Below, piece after piece: positions 26,060 through 34,692 of a stretch of DNA of 47,609 nucleotides. Location of the stretch: NCBI GenBank assembly GCA_947380835.1, contig CANCSL010000003.1:1-47609 (forward strand). The letters are read 5' to 3'. How positions within the stretch are numbered: the stretch's first letter is position 1; every line of letters starts with the position of its first letter. Position numbers and translations under genes: made by a program. The notes beneath the pieces are model-generated. The model was not told the origin of the DNA and ran no database searches. It saw only the letters and a list, made by a program, of their open reading frames with translations. The DNA is from Actinomycetota bacterium (GTDB taxonomy: Bacteria > Actinomycetota > Actinomycetes > Nanopelagicales > Nanopelagicaceae).

Positions 26060-27456
26060 TCGTGCGCCGCCTTCCATATATTTAGTAATTCTTGCGCTAA
26101 ATCATTGAGATGTTCAGACCGAGATGCTTTCACCAAGACCACATCTCCCGCTTCAAAATGTTCCACAAAGGTAGTTGCATCTGAAATCGCAGCGCACGAA
26201 TGTATAGCCGTGTTATCTCCTTGGTCGTCTACGTTCGAAATATTTGACGTGTCGAAATCGAAAAGGTTGGTCCCCACAGTGACCAAGTGATCTATCCCAA
26301 TGTCGGAGACGAGTCTGCCAATTGCTGAATGGGAAGTGGCCTCTGACGCGCCGAGCTCGCCCATCTTCCCGAGAAAGGCCCACGACCGACCGCCCCTCTC
26401 CTGAGACATCAGGGCCAAGGTACGCAGAGCCGCCGCCATGCTTTCTGGATTGGCGTTGTAGGCATCATTAATAAGGAGAAGACCGTTGACGTCATGGAGT
26501 TCCATGCGCCATTTACTGCCCGGTTCGGCGGTGGAGAGCGCAGCCGCAATAGTCTCTAGCGGAATATGCAGCGCCGTAGCGACCGCTGCCGCTGCCAACG
26601 CGTTTGAGATCTGGTGCAAGCCCAAAAGTTGAAGCGAGACTGGTTGACGACCTTCAGGAGTGACGAGATCGAAATGCGCCCGTCCCTCGCGAAGTTCAAC
26701 ATCTGCCGCTCTAATCTCGCAATTGCTCTTCTCGCCAAAGCGCAGCACTTTGCGTGGAGATCCATCCGACATATGCGGAGTAAATTCGTCATAAGTTCCC
26801 AAGACTGCAATCGCGTCAGATGAAAGACCGCGGATGAGTTCTGATTTAGCCTGCGCAATTAACTCTCTCGAACCAAATTCTCCGATGTGAGCCTGACCTA
26901 CTACAAGAACCACTCCTACATCGGGTGTGGCAATCTCGACAAGTTTTGAAATATCTCCTACGTGGCGCGCGCCCATCTCCACTACACAATATTTGGTATT
27001 TTCATCGCAGCGCAGCAAAGTGAGCGGCACTCCGATTTCATTGTTAAAATTTCCGCTCGGGGCAACGGTGGGCGCAACTATTTCAAGAAGATGCAACAAC
27101 AAATCTTTTGTGGTCGTTTTGCCTTGTGAACCAGTAATTCCGATGACAGTCAGATCGGCTATTGCGTTGCGAACATGGGTGGCCAAAGCTGCAAGTGCAA
27201 TGGTGGGATCCTTTACCAATATCGATGGCTCATCAACGGCTTTACTCACCAAAGCAAATTTTGCGCCGGCATCATGGGCCGCACGAACAAAATCATGGCC
27301 ATCGGCGTGCTCGCCCGTGAAAGCAACGAAGAAAGTTTCGCTGGTGGCTTCTCTCGAATCAATGACTGGGTACTGCGAGATGGTTTCTTCTCCTCGCAAG
27401 TTGTGCAGGGAACCACCAACGATTTCAGCGATCTGAGCAGCGGTTATCTTGATCAT
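26056..27456 (-). CDS. murF: UDP-MurNAc-tripeptide--D-Ala-D-Ala ligase
   Basis: MurF adds D-Ala-D-Ala to complete the pentapeptide. The 466 residues show the N-terminal substrate domain (VIDSREATSETFFVAFTGE), the ATP loop ITGSQGKTTTKDLL, FNNEIGVPLTLL, EMGARHVGDI, and the C-terminal DAYNANPESMAAAL. The usual ATP loop reads GSxGKT, matched by GSQGKT. It is linked by ATGA overlaps to murE and mraY. Confidence 0.95.
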   Translation of the reverse strand: MIKITAAQIAEIVGGSLHNLRGEETISQYPVIDSREATSETFFVAFTGEHADGHDFVRAAHDAGAKFALVSKAVDEPSILVKDPTIALAALATHVRNAIADLTVIGITGSQGKTTTKDLLLHLLEIVAPTVAPSGNFNNEIGVPLTLLRCDENTKYCVVEMGARHVGDISKLVEIATPDVGVVLVVGQAHIGEFGSRELIAQAKSELIRGLSSDAIAVLGTYDEFTPHMSDGSPRKVLRFGEKSNCEIRAADVELREGRAHFDLVTPEGRQPVSLQLLGLHQISNALAAAAVATALHIPLETIAAALSTAEPGSKWRMELHDVNGLLLINDAYNANPESMAAALRTLALMSQERGGRSWAFLGKMGELGASEATSHSAIGRLVSDIGIDHLVTVGTNLFDFDTSNISNVDDQGDNTAIHSCAAISDATTFVEHFEAGDVVLVKASRSEHLNDLAQELLNIWKAAHE

Positions 27457-28934
27457 TCAAGTCCCTCGATTGCTTTCGCGAGTTCAATCCGATCATCAAA
27501 TGGATACTTCACGCCATTTATCTCTTGGCCAAGTTCATGTCCTTTGCCCAGCACGACCACAGTGTCCCCAGGTCCTGCCTGCGAAACCGCATATCGAATT
27601 GCTGCTGCACGATCCACTTCGACCACACATGGAGAGTGAATCTCCAAACCAGCAGTCATTTCTAGCAAAATATCTAACGGGTTTTCAGAACGAGGGTTGT
27701 CGCTGGTAAAGACCGCGATATCTGAGAGCTCGAGTAATAACTTTCCCATAATTGGCCGTTTGGTGCGATCACGATCGCCGCCACAACCCAAAACCCCAAT
27801 AACTCTTTGAGCAGAAGATTTTTGTAACGTCCGAAGTATGCGCTCCACGGCATCAGGCGTATGTGCGAAATCGACGAGCGCACGGAAATCCTGACCTATA
27901 TCTATTTTTTCCAGTCGACCTGGAACGCCACCTAGCTTGGGCAAATAGGCGGCAATTGCAATGGGATCGACGCCACTGTTGTAAGCCAGCGCCATCGCTA
28001 AAAGAGCATTATCGAGATTATGGTCACCGATAAGCGGCAAGAGCCCCTCGATCAGGACACCGCCTTCCCCCCGTAAAGAAATCTCAAATCCACTCTCAAC
28101 TTCCAGGGCAGATACGTAATGCCAATTTGCCACTTTGTTAAACCGAGAAACGGTTATGACTGGAATACCAGCCTCTTGCGATAAGCGAAGCCCATAAGGG
28201 TCGTCAATATTTATTAGGGCCAGATCTGAATATTCAGAAGTGAATAATTTGGCTTTGGCAGCGTAATAGCTTTCCATAGACCCGTGATAGTCCAAGTGAT
28301 CTTGAGTCAAATTACTGAAAGCAGAGAGCGAGAAATGCGCACCTGCAACTCGTGATTGATCGAGCGCATGGCTGCTAACTTCCATCACCATATGTGTTAC
28401 GTGCTGCTCGCGCATAGCGGCAACGATTTGTTGGAGTTCGCTCGCTTCCGGAGTTGTAAACGAAGTTGGGTAATCCTGGTTTCCGATAGATACGCCGGTG
28501 GTTCCAATGAATCCAACTTCTCTATGTTCGAGTTGCCAGAATTGATGAAGAAGTGAAGCGGTGGTGGTCTTTCCATTTGTACCGGTAATTCCGACAGTAA
28601 AAATGTTTCCAAAGGGAAAGTCGTAGATCCAAGCCGAAACATCACCTGTTCGGAGTCGGACATCTTGAGTTTCAACTATTGGCAATGCTGTGCTGGCGAT
28701 GGCAGATCCTGCAGCGTCCGTTAGGAGTGCAACCGCACCTTGTGACTCTGCTTGTGCCGCGAATATGGCACCATGCTGTTTTGCACCAGGAAGCCCAACG
28801 AAGAGATCGCCTTCCTCGAGATGCTTCGTATTGCTGGTGATACCTGTTATGAGAAGTTCTGGATGCGTTTCAGGCAAACCTAAATATCGACAGAGATCGT
28901 TCAAAGTTCTTGAAGGTGGGATGAATGGACGCAT
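27453..28934 (-). CDS. murE: UDP-MurNAc-L-Ala-D-Glu--meso-diaminopimelate ligase
   Basis: MurE adds the third residue of the peptide stem. The 493-residue protein has GITGTNGKTTTASL (ATP loop 118-123), the carbamylated-lysine region, and DNPR at 412-415 (SDNPRSENP). DNPR is the motif that selects meso-diaminopimelate rather than lysine, so the wall is predicted to be A1gamma type. It begins four bases after the ftsI stop with AGGTGA as ribosome site and overlaps murF by four bases. Confidence 0.96.
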   Translation of the reverse strand: MRPFIPPSRTLNDLCRYLGLPETHPELLITGITSNTKHLEEGDLFVGLPGAKQHGAIFAAQAESQGAVALLTDAAGSAIASTALPIVETQDVRLRTGDVSAWIYDFPFGNIFTVGITGTNGKTTTASLLHQFWQLEHREVGFIGTTGVSIGNQDYPTSFTTPEASELQQIVAAMREQHVTHMVMEVSSHALDQSRVAGAHFSLSAFSNLTQDHLDYHGSMESYYAAKAKLFTSEYSDLALINIDDPYGLRLSQEAGIPVITVSRFNKVANWHYVSALEVESGFEISLRGEGGVLIEGLLPLIGDHNLDNALLAMALAYNSGVDPIAIAAYLPKLGGVPGRLEKIDIGQDFRALVDFAHTPDAVERILRTLQKSSAQRVIGVLGCGGDRDRTKRPIMGKLLLELSDIAVFTSDNPRSENPLDILLEMTAGLEIHSPCVVEVDRAAAIRYAVSQAGPGDTVVVLGKGHELGQEINGVKYPFDDRIELAKAIEGLE

Positions 28935-28938
28935 CAGA

Positions 28939-30777
28939 TCACCTGACCGCCAACGTCGTTGTTAATGTTGCAGCTTTCTTGGCTGCAGCTGCGATCTGGG
29001 CCTTGCGCAGGGCGCTCTCAGTTAAGGGGTACATCACGCTGCCACCGGAAGTTGGCGGGACGTGGCGGGATTGCAATACAAAGCTCATGACTTTCTTAAA
29101 TACTGGGCCACCTAAGTATCCACCCCAGTGGATACCTTGAGGTTCTTGAATCGTAACGCTCACAACATACTTTGGAGCATCAGCAGGTGCGAAGCCAATA
29201 AAAGAGGCGGTATAGCCTTTATAACAACCGCATTTCTCATCGATTCGCATAGCAGTACCCGTCTTGCCGGCGACTCTGTAACCAGGAATTGCCGCCTGAG
29301 GTGCTGTTCCATTTTCAGAAACAACGCTTTCAAGCATGGTGCGAATTTGGCTGGCAGTTTTGGAACTGATGACGCGTTCAGAGGCTTGCATTCTTGTTGG
29401 AGTGTAATTTCCACTTGAATCAATGAGCCCAGCGACAACATTCGGAGTAACTCGCACACCATCGTTAGCTATGGTCGCAAAGACGCTCGTTGCTTGCATC
29501 GCGGTAACGGAATAGCCCTGTCCAAAAGCAATCGTTGGGGCGGATGTTCGTGACCACTCCGAAATTGGGTGCAGAATTCCAGCGGACTCCCCCGGTAAAT
29601 GTGAATTCGTTGATTGCCCTATTCCAAATTTTGCCAAGTAGTCATACAAAGTCTGATTACTCATCTTTTCGCCGATTTGGATTGCGCCAGTATTGCTAGA
29701 AATTGCCAAGGCTCCAGTGGCTGTCAATCTTTCGGTGCTGTGCTTTTCATGATCATGGAAAGTTCGCCCGCCACGCTTTAACCCATAAGGAACGGTCAGA
29801 ACAGTCTCAGGAGTTATCTTGCCTTCCTCGAGAGCGGCTGAATAGGTAATGACTTTTCCAGTTGAGCCGGGTTCGTATACATCCTGGACTGCCGGATTTC
29901 GCATCGTTATATTTGTGATGGATTTCTTATCATTAGGATCAAGATTTGGGGCACTTGCTTGAGCCAAAATTGCGCCAGTCTTGCTATCCATAACAATGAC
30001 CGTTCCGGATTTTGCGTGTGAACTTTTCACGGCGGCCGAAATCGCATCCTGAGCTACCCATTGAATATCGCGATCAACGGTCAATTGGATACTAGTTCCA
30101 GCCTTTGCCTCGGTTTGAATCTGTTGAGACCCAGGAATAATTGTTCCGGCGCCATTGGCGTAAATGTATTTCCCGTTTGTTCCGGCAAGCACGGAATTCA
30201 TACTTGATTCAATTCCAGAGGCCCCTACACCGGCATCGTTGATGATCCCGACGAGCGAGGAGGCAAGTGCTCCGGTTGGATAACTTCGGATATAGCCACG
30301 TTCTGAAAAGAAACCAACAATGCGCTTTGCCACGCCACCTTTGGTTTTCAAAATCGCGACGTTGTAAGCATCCAAAGCATCATTGAGCGAAATCCAGGCA
30401 GCCGGGGTTATGTTCTTGGCAATAATTTGATAGCGCCGTTTTCCGGAGAGCAGGCTGGTTACGTCAGCAACTTTCATATGCAGGATCGGAGCAGCGATCG
30501 TCGCCGCACTCGCCGGATCTGAAATCATTGTTTGGTCTACGACTACGTTAATCGCCGCAACGCTGCGCGCGAGCTCGACGCCATTTATGTCGGTAATCGT
30601 TCCTCGCGGAGCAAGTAGCACCGAAGAGCTCATCAGCTCATTCTGCGCTCTGGCGGTATAACTATTTGCCTGAACGGCTTGCACCTGCACGAGACGAAGG
30701 GCAAAGACAATCAGTAGGGCAAAGGAAAGCAGCAAGAGAAACCTAATGCGATTGTGGACCAGGCTGCGATGACTCAT
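28939..30777 (-). CDS. ftsI: Septal class B penicillin-binding protein (FtsI/PBP3)
   Basis: This transpeptidase cross-links septal peptidoglycan as partner of FtsW. The 612-residue protein has a short cytoplasmic end, one membrane helix (about 11-30), a pedestal domain starting LLAPRGTITDINGVELARS, and the transpeptidase domain with STGK (Ser305, Lys308), SSNTG and KTGTA motifs. No PASTA domain follows. The C-terminus adds a short Ala/Lys-rich tail. A TTG one codon earlier is in frame; the ATG at 30775-30777, overlapping the ftsL-like stop as TGATG, is chosen. Confidence 0.95.
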   Translation of the reverse strand: MSHRSLVHNRIRFLLLLSFALLIVFALRLVQVQAVQANSYTARAQNELMSSSVLLAPRGTITDINGVELARSVAAINVVVDQTMISDPASAATIAAPILHMKVADVTSLLSGKRRYQIIAKNITPAAWISLNDALDAYNVAILKTKGGVAKRIVGFFSERGYIRSYPTGALASSLVGIINDAGVGASGIESSMNSVLAGTNGKYIYANGAGTIIPGSQQIQTEAKAGTSIQLTVDRDIQWVAQDAISAAVKSSHAKSGTVIVMDSKTGAILAQASAPNLDPNDKKSITNITMRNPAVQDVYEPGSTGKVITYSAALEEGKITPETVLTVPYGLKRGGRTFHDHEKHSTERLTATGALAISSNTGAIQIGEKMSNQTLYDYLAKFGIGQSTNSHLPGESAGILHPISEWSRTSAPTIAFGQGYSVTAMQATSVFATIANDGVRVTPNVVAGLIDSSGNYTPTRMQASERVISSKTASQIRTMLESVVSENGTAPQAAIPGYRVAGKTGTAMRIDEKCGCYKGYTASFIGFAPADAPKYVVSVTIQEPQGIHWGGYLGGPVFKKVMSFVLQSRHVPPTSGGSVMYPLTESALRKAQIAAAAKKAATLTTTLAVR

Positions 30778-31250
30778 CAATTACCAGCCTTGATCTTCAA
30801 TGTTGGCTTGTACTTCAACATCGGATTAACGATTGCGATCTTGGTTGGTTTTACTGGCTCATCAGGAATCTTTGAAATGTCAAGGAACTGAGAGTTGGCT
30901 GCTGGAATCATTCCCAATTTCGTTGCTGCGGCAGCCAAGCGATCGGGCGAGGATTGTTGTGCAACTCGTTGAACAATCGCATCTCTCTGATCATTAACAA
31001 TATTGGTTTGATGCTTTAGCCGTTGCAAAACAAATGCGTCCTGAGTCAGCAAAGTATTAATTACTAACAGACCAAGAAGGCCAACCAAAAAGATCGAAAT
31101 GATGACGATCGTAAAGCCACGACGATCAGTCCGTTCGCCGCTAAATATTTCTAGATTCTTAATAACTCTAAATCTGGGAGCGCGGCCAACTTGGCGTGGA
31201 CGCGCGATACCAATTTCATCCTCTGGGGAAAGTTGAATAATCGCCATCAT
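30777..31250 (-). CDS. FtsL-like septum protein
   Basis: The 157-residue protein has a cytoplasmic end of about 45 residues, one membrane helix (about 46-66, FTIVIISIFLVGLLGLLVIN), then a short heptad-like coiled coil (QRLKHQTNIVNDQRDAIVQRVAQQ) and a Pro-rich tail. FtsL is poorly conserved, so the name rests on topology and on position between rsmH and ftsI, where FtsL is found in nearly all clusters. It would form a complex with FtsQ and a FtsB/DivIC protein encoded elsewhere. Two adjacent ATG codons open the gene; the first overlaps the rsmH stop as ATGA. Confidence 0.8.
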   Translation of the reverse strand: MMAIIQLSPEDEIGIARPRQVGRAPRFRVIKNLEIFSGERTDRRGFTIVIISIFLVGLLGLLVINTLLTQDAFVLQRLKHQTNIVNDQRDAIVQRVAQQSSPDRLAAAATKLGMIPAANSQFLDISKIPDEPVKPTKIAIVNPMLKYKPTLKIKAGN

Positions 31251-32188
31251 GCGGCCAGCCTTTCGATGGCGCGCAACCGCATCGATTGAGCACGAGGATT
31301 TGCCGCTATTTCCGCTTCGGTGGCACTTTCGCTGCCCCTAATGACGAAGCCGAATTTGGCGGCGCTATTGGGAAGATCTACGGGCAATCCGCGCGGAGTT
31401 CCGGATGTTGTAATCGCGGTGAAAGCACTCTTGACGATTTTGTCTTCTAAAGATTGATACGCCATAACAACAATTCGCCCACCAACGGTGAGTGCCCTGA
31501 GGGCTTGTGGGATCGCGCTTTCCAGAACTTCAAGTTCCTGATTCACTTCAATTCGAAGCGCTTGAAAAGTTCGCTTAGCTGGATTTCCGCCGGTTCGCCG
31601 AGCAGGCGCCGGGATACTGTCTTTCACTAATTCGGCCAAGTCCTTTGTAGTGTTGAGCGCATTTGCGTCTCGAGCCTTAAGAATGTTTTCTGCAATATTC
31701 TTGGCAAATTTCTCTTCGCCATAAACGCGCAAGATTCGAATCAAGTCATTCCGTTGATACGAGTGAAGAACTTCAAAAGCGCTTATGCCTTTGCTCTGAT
31801 CCATGCGCATATCCAGAGGGGCTTCTTGCGAATAAGCAAAACCTCGTTCAGCGACATCGAGTTGCATGGAAGAGACACCGAGATCGAATAACACTCCATC
31901 GACTTTGGCGATTCCTAGATCTTCTAGTACTGATTCAATTTCATTGTAAATAGCGTGGACGATTGTTATTCGATCAATATCAGATTTCAGATTTTGCTGA
32001 GCAATTGCAATGGCCGAAAGATCACGATCAAAACCAATGATGCGAAGTTGCGGAAACTGAGTGAGAAGTGCTTTCGAATGCCCACCAAGTCCGAGGGTTG
32101 CATCAATGACGATAGGAGATTCAGAGCGAGTAATTGCCGGCGTCAGAAGTGCAATGCAACGTTCAAGCGCAACAGGTATGTGCTGCAT
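31247..32188 (-). CDS. rsmH: 16S rRNA (cytosine-1402-N4)-methyltransferase
   Basis: RsmH (MraW) methylates C1402 in the ribosomal P site using S-adenosylmethionine. The 313-residue protein begins MQHIPVALERC and shows the SAM-binding loop DATLGLGGHSKALL, FDLGVSSMQLD, RGFAYSQEAPLDMRMD and the C-terminal NPRAQSMRLRAIER. All are diagnostic. The ATG has AGGGGAAG five bases before it. A folded leader lies between it and mraZ. Confidence 0.97.
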   Translation of the reverse strand: MQHIPVALERCIALLTPAITRSESPIVIDATLGLGGHSKALLTQFPQLRIIGFDRDLSAIAIAQQNLKSDIDRITIVHAIYNEIESVLEDLGIAKVDGVLFDLGVSSMQLDVAERGFAYSQEAPLDMRMDQSKGISAFEVLHSYQRNDLIRILRVYGEEKFAKNIAENILKARDANALNTTKDLAELVKDSIPAPARRTGGNPAKRTFQALRIEVNQELEVLESAIPQALRALTVGGRIVVMAYQSLEDKIVKSAFTAITTSGTPRGLPVDLPNSAAKFGFVIRGSESATEAEIAANPRAQSMRLRAIERLAA

Positions 32189-32285
32189 CGGTTCTTCCCC
32201 TTTCGCTCTGTGCCCGGTCTTTATGCTTTTTCGTGCGAGTCATTCATTTTTTGGTCGAACTTTGTTGTGGTGTGATCTCTGCTCT

Positions 32286-32359
32286 GGTCACCGCCGGCCG
32301 ACGGATCTAGGAGAACGGCGCCGGGGAAGTGGCGCCGTTGTGAAAGGTCGGCGGTGGCC
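32286..32359 (-). ncRNA. Structured leader between mraZ and rsmH, mraW RNA motif candidate
   Basis: On the minus strand an inner perfect 9-bp stem AACGGCGCC/GGCGCCGTT (32331-32339 and 32314-32322) closes the loop ACTTCCCC. An outer stem pairs GGCCACCGCCGAC (32347-32359) with GTCGGCC..GGCGGTGACC (32286-32302), with a small bulge. The mraW motif is, from memory, a predicted actinobacterial RNA in the leader of rsmH with a conserved CUUCCCC loop, and both place and loop match. Its ligand, if any, is unknown. The remaining 97 bases to the rsmH ATG show only the ribosome site. Confidence 0.7.
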
Positions 32360-32373
32360 ACAGAAGAGATCAG

Positions 32374-32805
32374 TTAAAACAGTCCGGGTAGCACCTCCGA
32401 AGAAACATCCGAGAATGTGCTCTCGCGATCTGCGAGGTAGGTGTTCCAAGAAGTTGCATCCCAAATTTCTAGGCGGGTGTTGGCGCCAATAACGACGCAA
32501 TCTTTTTCAAGTCCGGCATATGTGCGAAGTCCGCCGGGAATAGTGACTCGACCCTGCTTATCGGGAATTTCATCGTGCGCTCCAGCGAACATGACGCGCA
32601 TGTAATCGCGAGCTGCTTTTTCGGTGACTGGGGCTTGGCGCATCCGCTCGGTGATGGCGGTGAACTCACCGGCCGGAAAGACGTAGAGGCAACGTTCCTG
32701 CCCTTTGGTGATAACTAACCCCGAGGCGAGTTCGTCACGGAAGCGAGCTGGCAGGATGATTCGACCCTTTTCATCCAATTTAGGTTCATGAGTACCTAGG
32801 AACAC
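32374..32805 (-). CDS. mraZ: Transcriptional regulator MraZ, first gene of the division cluster
   Basis: MraZ is a ring-forming DNA-binding protein with two SpoVT/AbrB-like halves that regulates its own cluster. The 143-residue protein shows GTHEPKLDEKGRIILPARFRD and the second half DKQGRVTIPGGLRTYAGL. An open frame continues 52 codons upstream, but the family N-terminus starts at the GTG at 32803-32805, which has GGGGGGAGGTGGAG directly before it. The extra codons would run through the operator, so they are rejected. The stop is 15 bases before the folded leader of rsmH. Confidence 0.95.
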   Translation of the reverse strand: MFLGTHEPKLDEKGRIILPARFRDELASGLVITKGQERCLYVFPAGEFTAITERMRQAPVTEKAARDYMRVMFAGAHDEIPDKQGRVTIPGGLRTYAGLEKDCVVIGANTRLEIWDATSWNTYLADRESTFSDVSSEVLPGLF

Positions 32806-32835
32806 GCTCCACCTCCCCCCGAAGTAACGCTTAGT

Positions 32836-32865
32836 CCACCACTTTACTCCATTTTTCCCCACTTT
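32836..32865 (-). promoter_or_regulatory. MraZ box: three 10-bp direct repeats
   Basis: The minus strand carries three consecutive decamers, AAAGTGGGGA, AAAATGGAGT and AAAGTGGTGG, ending 30 bases before the mraZ GTG. TGG(G/A) cores repeated every helical turn upstream of mraZ are the known MraZ operator. A further GTGGGGG lies about 40 bases upstream (near 32911). The promoter probably overlaps these repeats, but no clear -10 was identified. Confidence 0.8.
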
Positions 32866-32950
32866 CAACCATCTGGAGCCACTTATTTCCCTTAAGTCGC
32901 CCCTTTCCCCCACTTCCGGGGAAGGGTGCCATCGGCTCGATTTTGGGCAT

Positions 32951-32975
32951 AAAAAAACCACCCCGAAGGGTGGTT
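32951..32975 (-). terminator. Intrinsic terminator of the DUF3040 gene
   Basis: On the minus strand AACCACCC and GGGTGGTT form a perfect 8-bp stem capped by a UUCG tetraloop (32964-32967), followed by a T tract to 32951. It begins 17 bases after the DUF3040 stop and insulates it from the mraZ promoter region. Confidence 0.9.
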
Positions 32976-32992
32976 AGGAAAAGAGTGAGAAG

Positions 32993-33358
32993 TTAGTTTT
33001 CGAAATTACGTCGATCCCAACGTTGTTCCATGCGGTCAGTCCATGGTGCTTTCTTGGGCTTGGGGCTCTTATTGCTGGCGCGAGCGCCACCGAGGGAGCC
33101 ACCCACATTGGAGATGACAAAAACAACTCCCGCTAGGGCTACGAGGAAACCAAGGAGTGAAACGGGGACGAGTTGAGCGATTAATCCGCCGAGCAAAATC
33201 GCCATTCCAGCCAAGAGCAAAAACCCGCCCTGAACTACGCGACCGCCTTGTTTGGTGCGGACTTTTCCAGTCATGGTGGAAACTAAGCGTGGATCATCGG
33301 CCTCGAGGGCAGCTTCCATCTCCGCCAGAAGGCGACGTTCGTGATCGGATAACGCCAT
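32993..33358 (-). CDS. DUF3040 membrane protein
   Basis: The 121-residue protein opens MALSDHERRLLAEMEAALEADDPRL, the signature of DUF3040, a small actinobacterial family of unknown function often found near the division cluster. Two membrane helices follow (about 45-65 and 69-88), then a basic tail rich in Lys, Pro and Trp. It is transcribed separately, with its own terminator. The 95-base gap to dinB presumably holds its promoter, which could not be pinned down. No function is assigned. Confidence 0.85.
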   Translation of the reverse strand: MALSDHERRLLAEMEAALEADDPRLVSTMTGKVRTKQGGRVVQGGFLLLAGMAILLGGLIAQLVPVSLLGFLVALAGVVFVISNVGGSLGGARASNKSPKPKKAPWTDRMEQRWDRRNFEN

Positions 33359-33453
33359 GCCCGAAAGAATAGGGCAGCCATGGTGCTAGGGAAAGTCCAA
33401 CGCCCGGTTACAGGTTAATTCCGTGCTAAATCACAGGTTGGCAGCGTTTTGGG

Positions 33454-34692
33454 CTACTCGCCTTCCGATTCTGGCTGGGATTTTCGTACCAATCGCGCTG
33501 GCCGAACGCTGGATTGGCCAAATTTGGCCTTGGCGGCATCCATAGCCGCTTCTGCCTGGCGCCAACCCTTGTCCCTCTCCCCCAGCATCATCTGTTCTGG
33601 GGCGCTTTCGCCACCCACCAAACCTTCCAGGCTGACTCCGACTAAACGCAATCGTGCTCGATCGAGTTTGAGAGCTTCAAATAATTTCTTGACGACCTCG
33701 TAACACTCTTGCGTGCCATCGAGCGGAAGAGCAAGAGTCTTAGACCTATTTATTGTGCGGAAATCTGCAAATCTGACTTTTATTGAAATCGTCTTTGCAT
33801 GAAGTTCTCGAGCTCGAAGTCTGGAGGTGGCCTTCTCGGTTAATCGCAAGAATTCGCGCAAAATAATTTCGGAGTCATCAATATCGGTAGCAAAAGTTTC
33901 AGCGGCGCTAATACTTTTATCTGGCTCATCTGGTGACACATCTCGATAGTCGCGTCCCCACGCTAATTCATAAAGGGACGCACCAGATGCTTCACCTAAA
34001 GCGCGAATCAAAGTTGCCCGAGGTGTATGGGCGATGTCAGCGACCGTTCGCAAACCTAATCGTAAAAGTTCCTCGTTAGTTTTGGGACCGACTCCCCACA
34101 CATCAGATACGGGAAGCGGATGAAGAAATTCCAATACCCGATCTGGAGCAATCTCTAGCATGCCATTAGGTTTGCAGTGTCCCGAAGCAAGTTTGGCGAT
34201 GAACTTGGTGCTGGCTATTCCGACTGAACAGGTTATGCCTTCTTCTTTTTCTACTCGCGCTCGAATCATGACACCGATTTCGCGCCCAGTACCTAATAAT
34301 CGTTTTGCGCCGGTGACATCGAGAAATGCTTCATCGAGCGAGATGGGTTCGACTAGCGGCGTAACAGAATGGAATATCTCCATAATGTGACCAGAGACTT
34401 CGCTGTAGCGATGATGGTCCGGAACTACAAATGTTGCTTGCGGTGCCATTCGTCTAGCTTTGGATACTGGCATGGCAGCGCGTATTCCAAATTTTCTGGC
34501 TAGGTAATTAGCTGAGAGCACGACCCCGCGCGCACCGGCACCTACTACTACTGGCTTGCCTCGTAAGGATGGGTCATCGCGCTCGGCAACAGATGCATAG
34601 AAGGCATCCATATCGACATGCAAGATCGTGGCATGCTCGGGTTTTTCAGCCACTGAGGGGTTCACAAACTCGAAGGCTACGCCACTTTTCAT
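33454..34692 (-). CDS. dinB: Y-family DNA polymerase IV, last gene of the SOS operon
   Basis: DinB carries out translesion synthesis. The 412-residue protein has its catalytic acids: Asp27 in ILHVDMDAFYASV, and Asp120-Glu121 in SLDEAFLDVTG. The palm, thumb HhH segment (VWGVGPKTNEELLRLGL) and little finger are present. It overlaps dnaE2 by 47 bases, so the start is unsure; GTG codons at 34663-34665 and 34651-34653 are alternatives and none has a strong ribosome site. In mycobacteria the Y-family partner of DnaE2 is ImuB, which lacks the acids. This one should be active. A typical clamp-binding end is not obvious. Confidence 0.9.
   Translation of the reverse strand: MKSGVAFEFVNPSVAEKPEHATILHVDMDAFYASVAERDDPSLRGKPVVVGAGARGVVLSANYLARKFGIRAAMPVSKARRMAPQATFVVPDHHRYSEVSGHIMEIFHSVTPLVEPISLDEAFLDVTGAKRLLGTGREIGVMIRARVEKEEGITCSVGIASTKFIAKLASGHCKPNGMLEIAPDRVLEFLHPLPVSDVWGVGPKTNEELLRLGLRTVADIAHTPRATLIRALGEASGASLYELAWGRDYRDVSPDEPDKSISAAETFATDIDDSEIILREFLRLTEKATSRLRARELHAKTISIKVRFADFRTINRSKTLALPLDGTQECYEVVKKLFEALKLDRARLRLVGVSLEGLVGGESAPEQMMLGERDKGWRQAEAAMDAAKAKFGQSSVRPARLVRKSQPESEGE

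Noticed and set aside
32806..32961. N-terminal extension of mraZ by 52 codons
   Set aside because: It would translate the MraZ box and promoter region; the GTG at 32805 has a strong ribosome site and gives the normal 143-residue protein.
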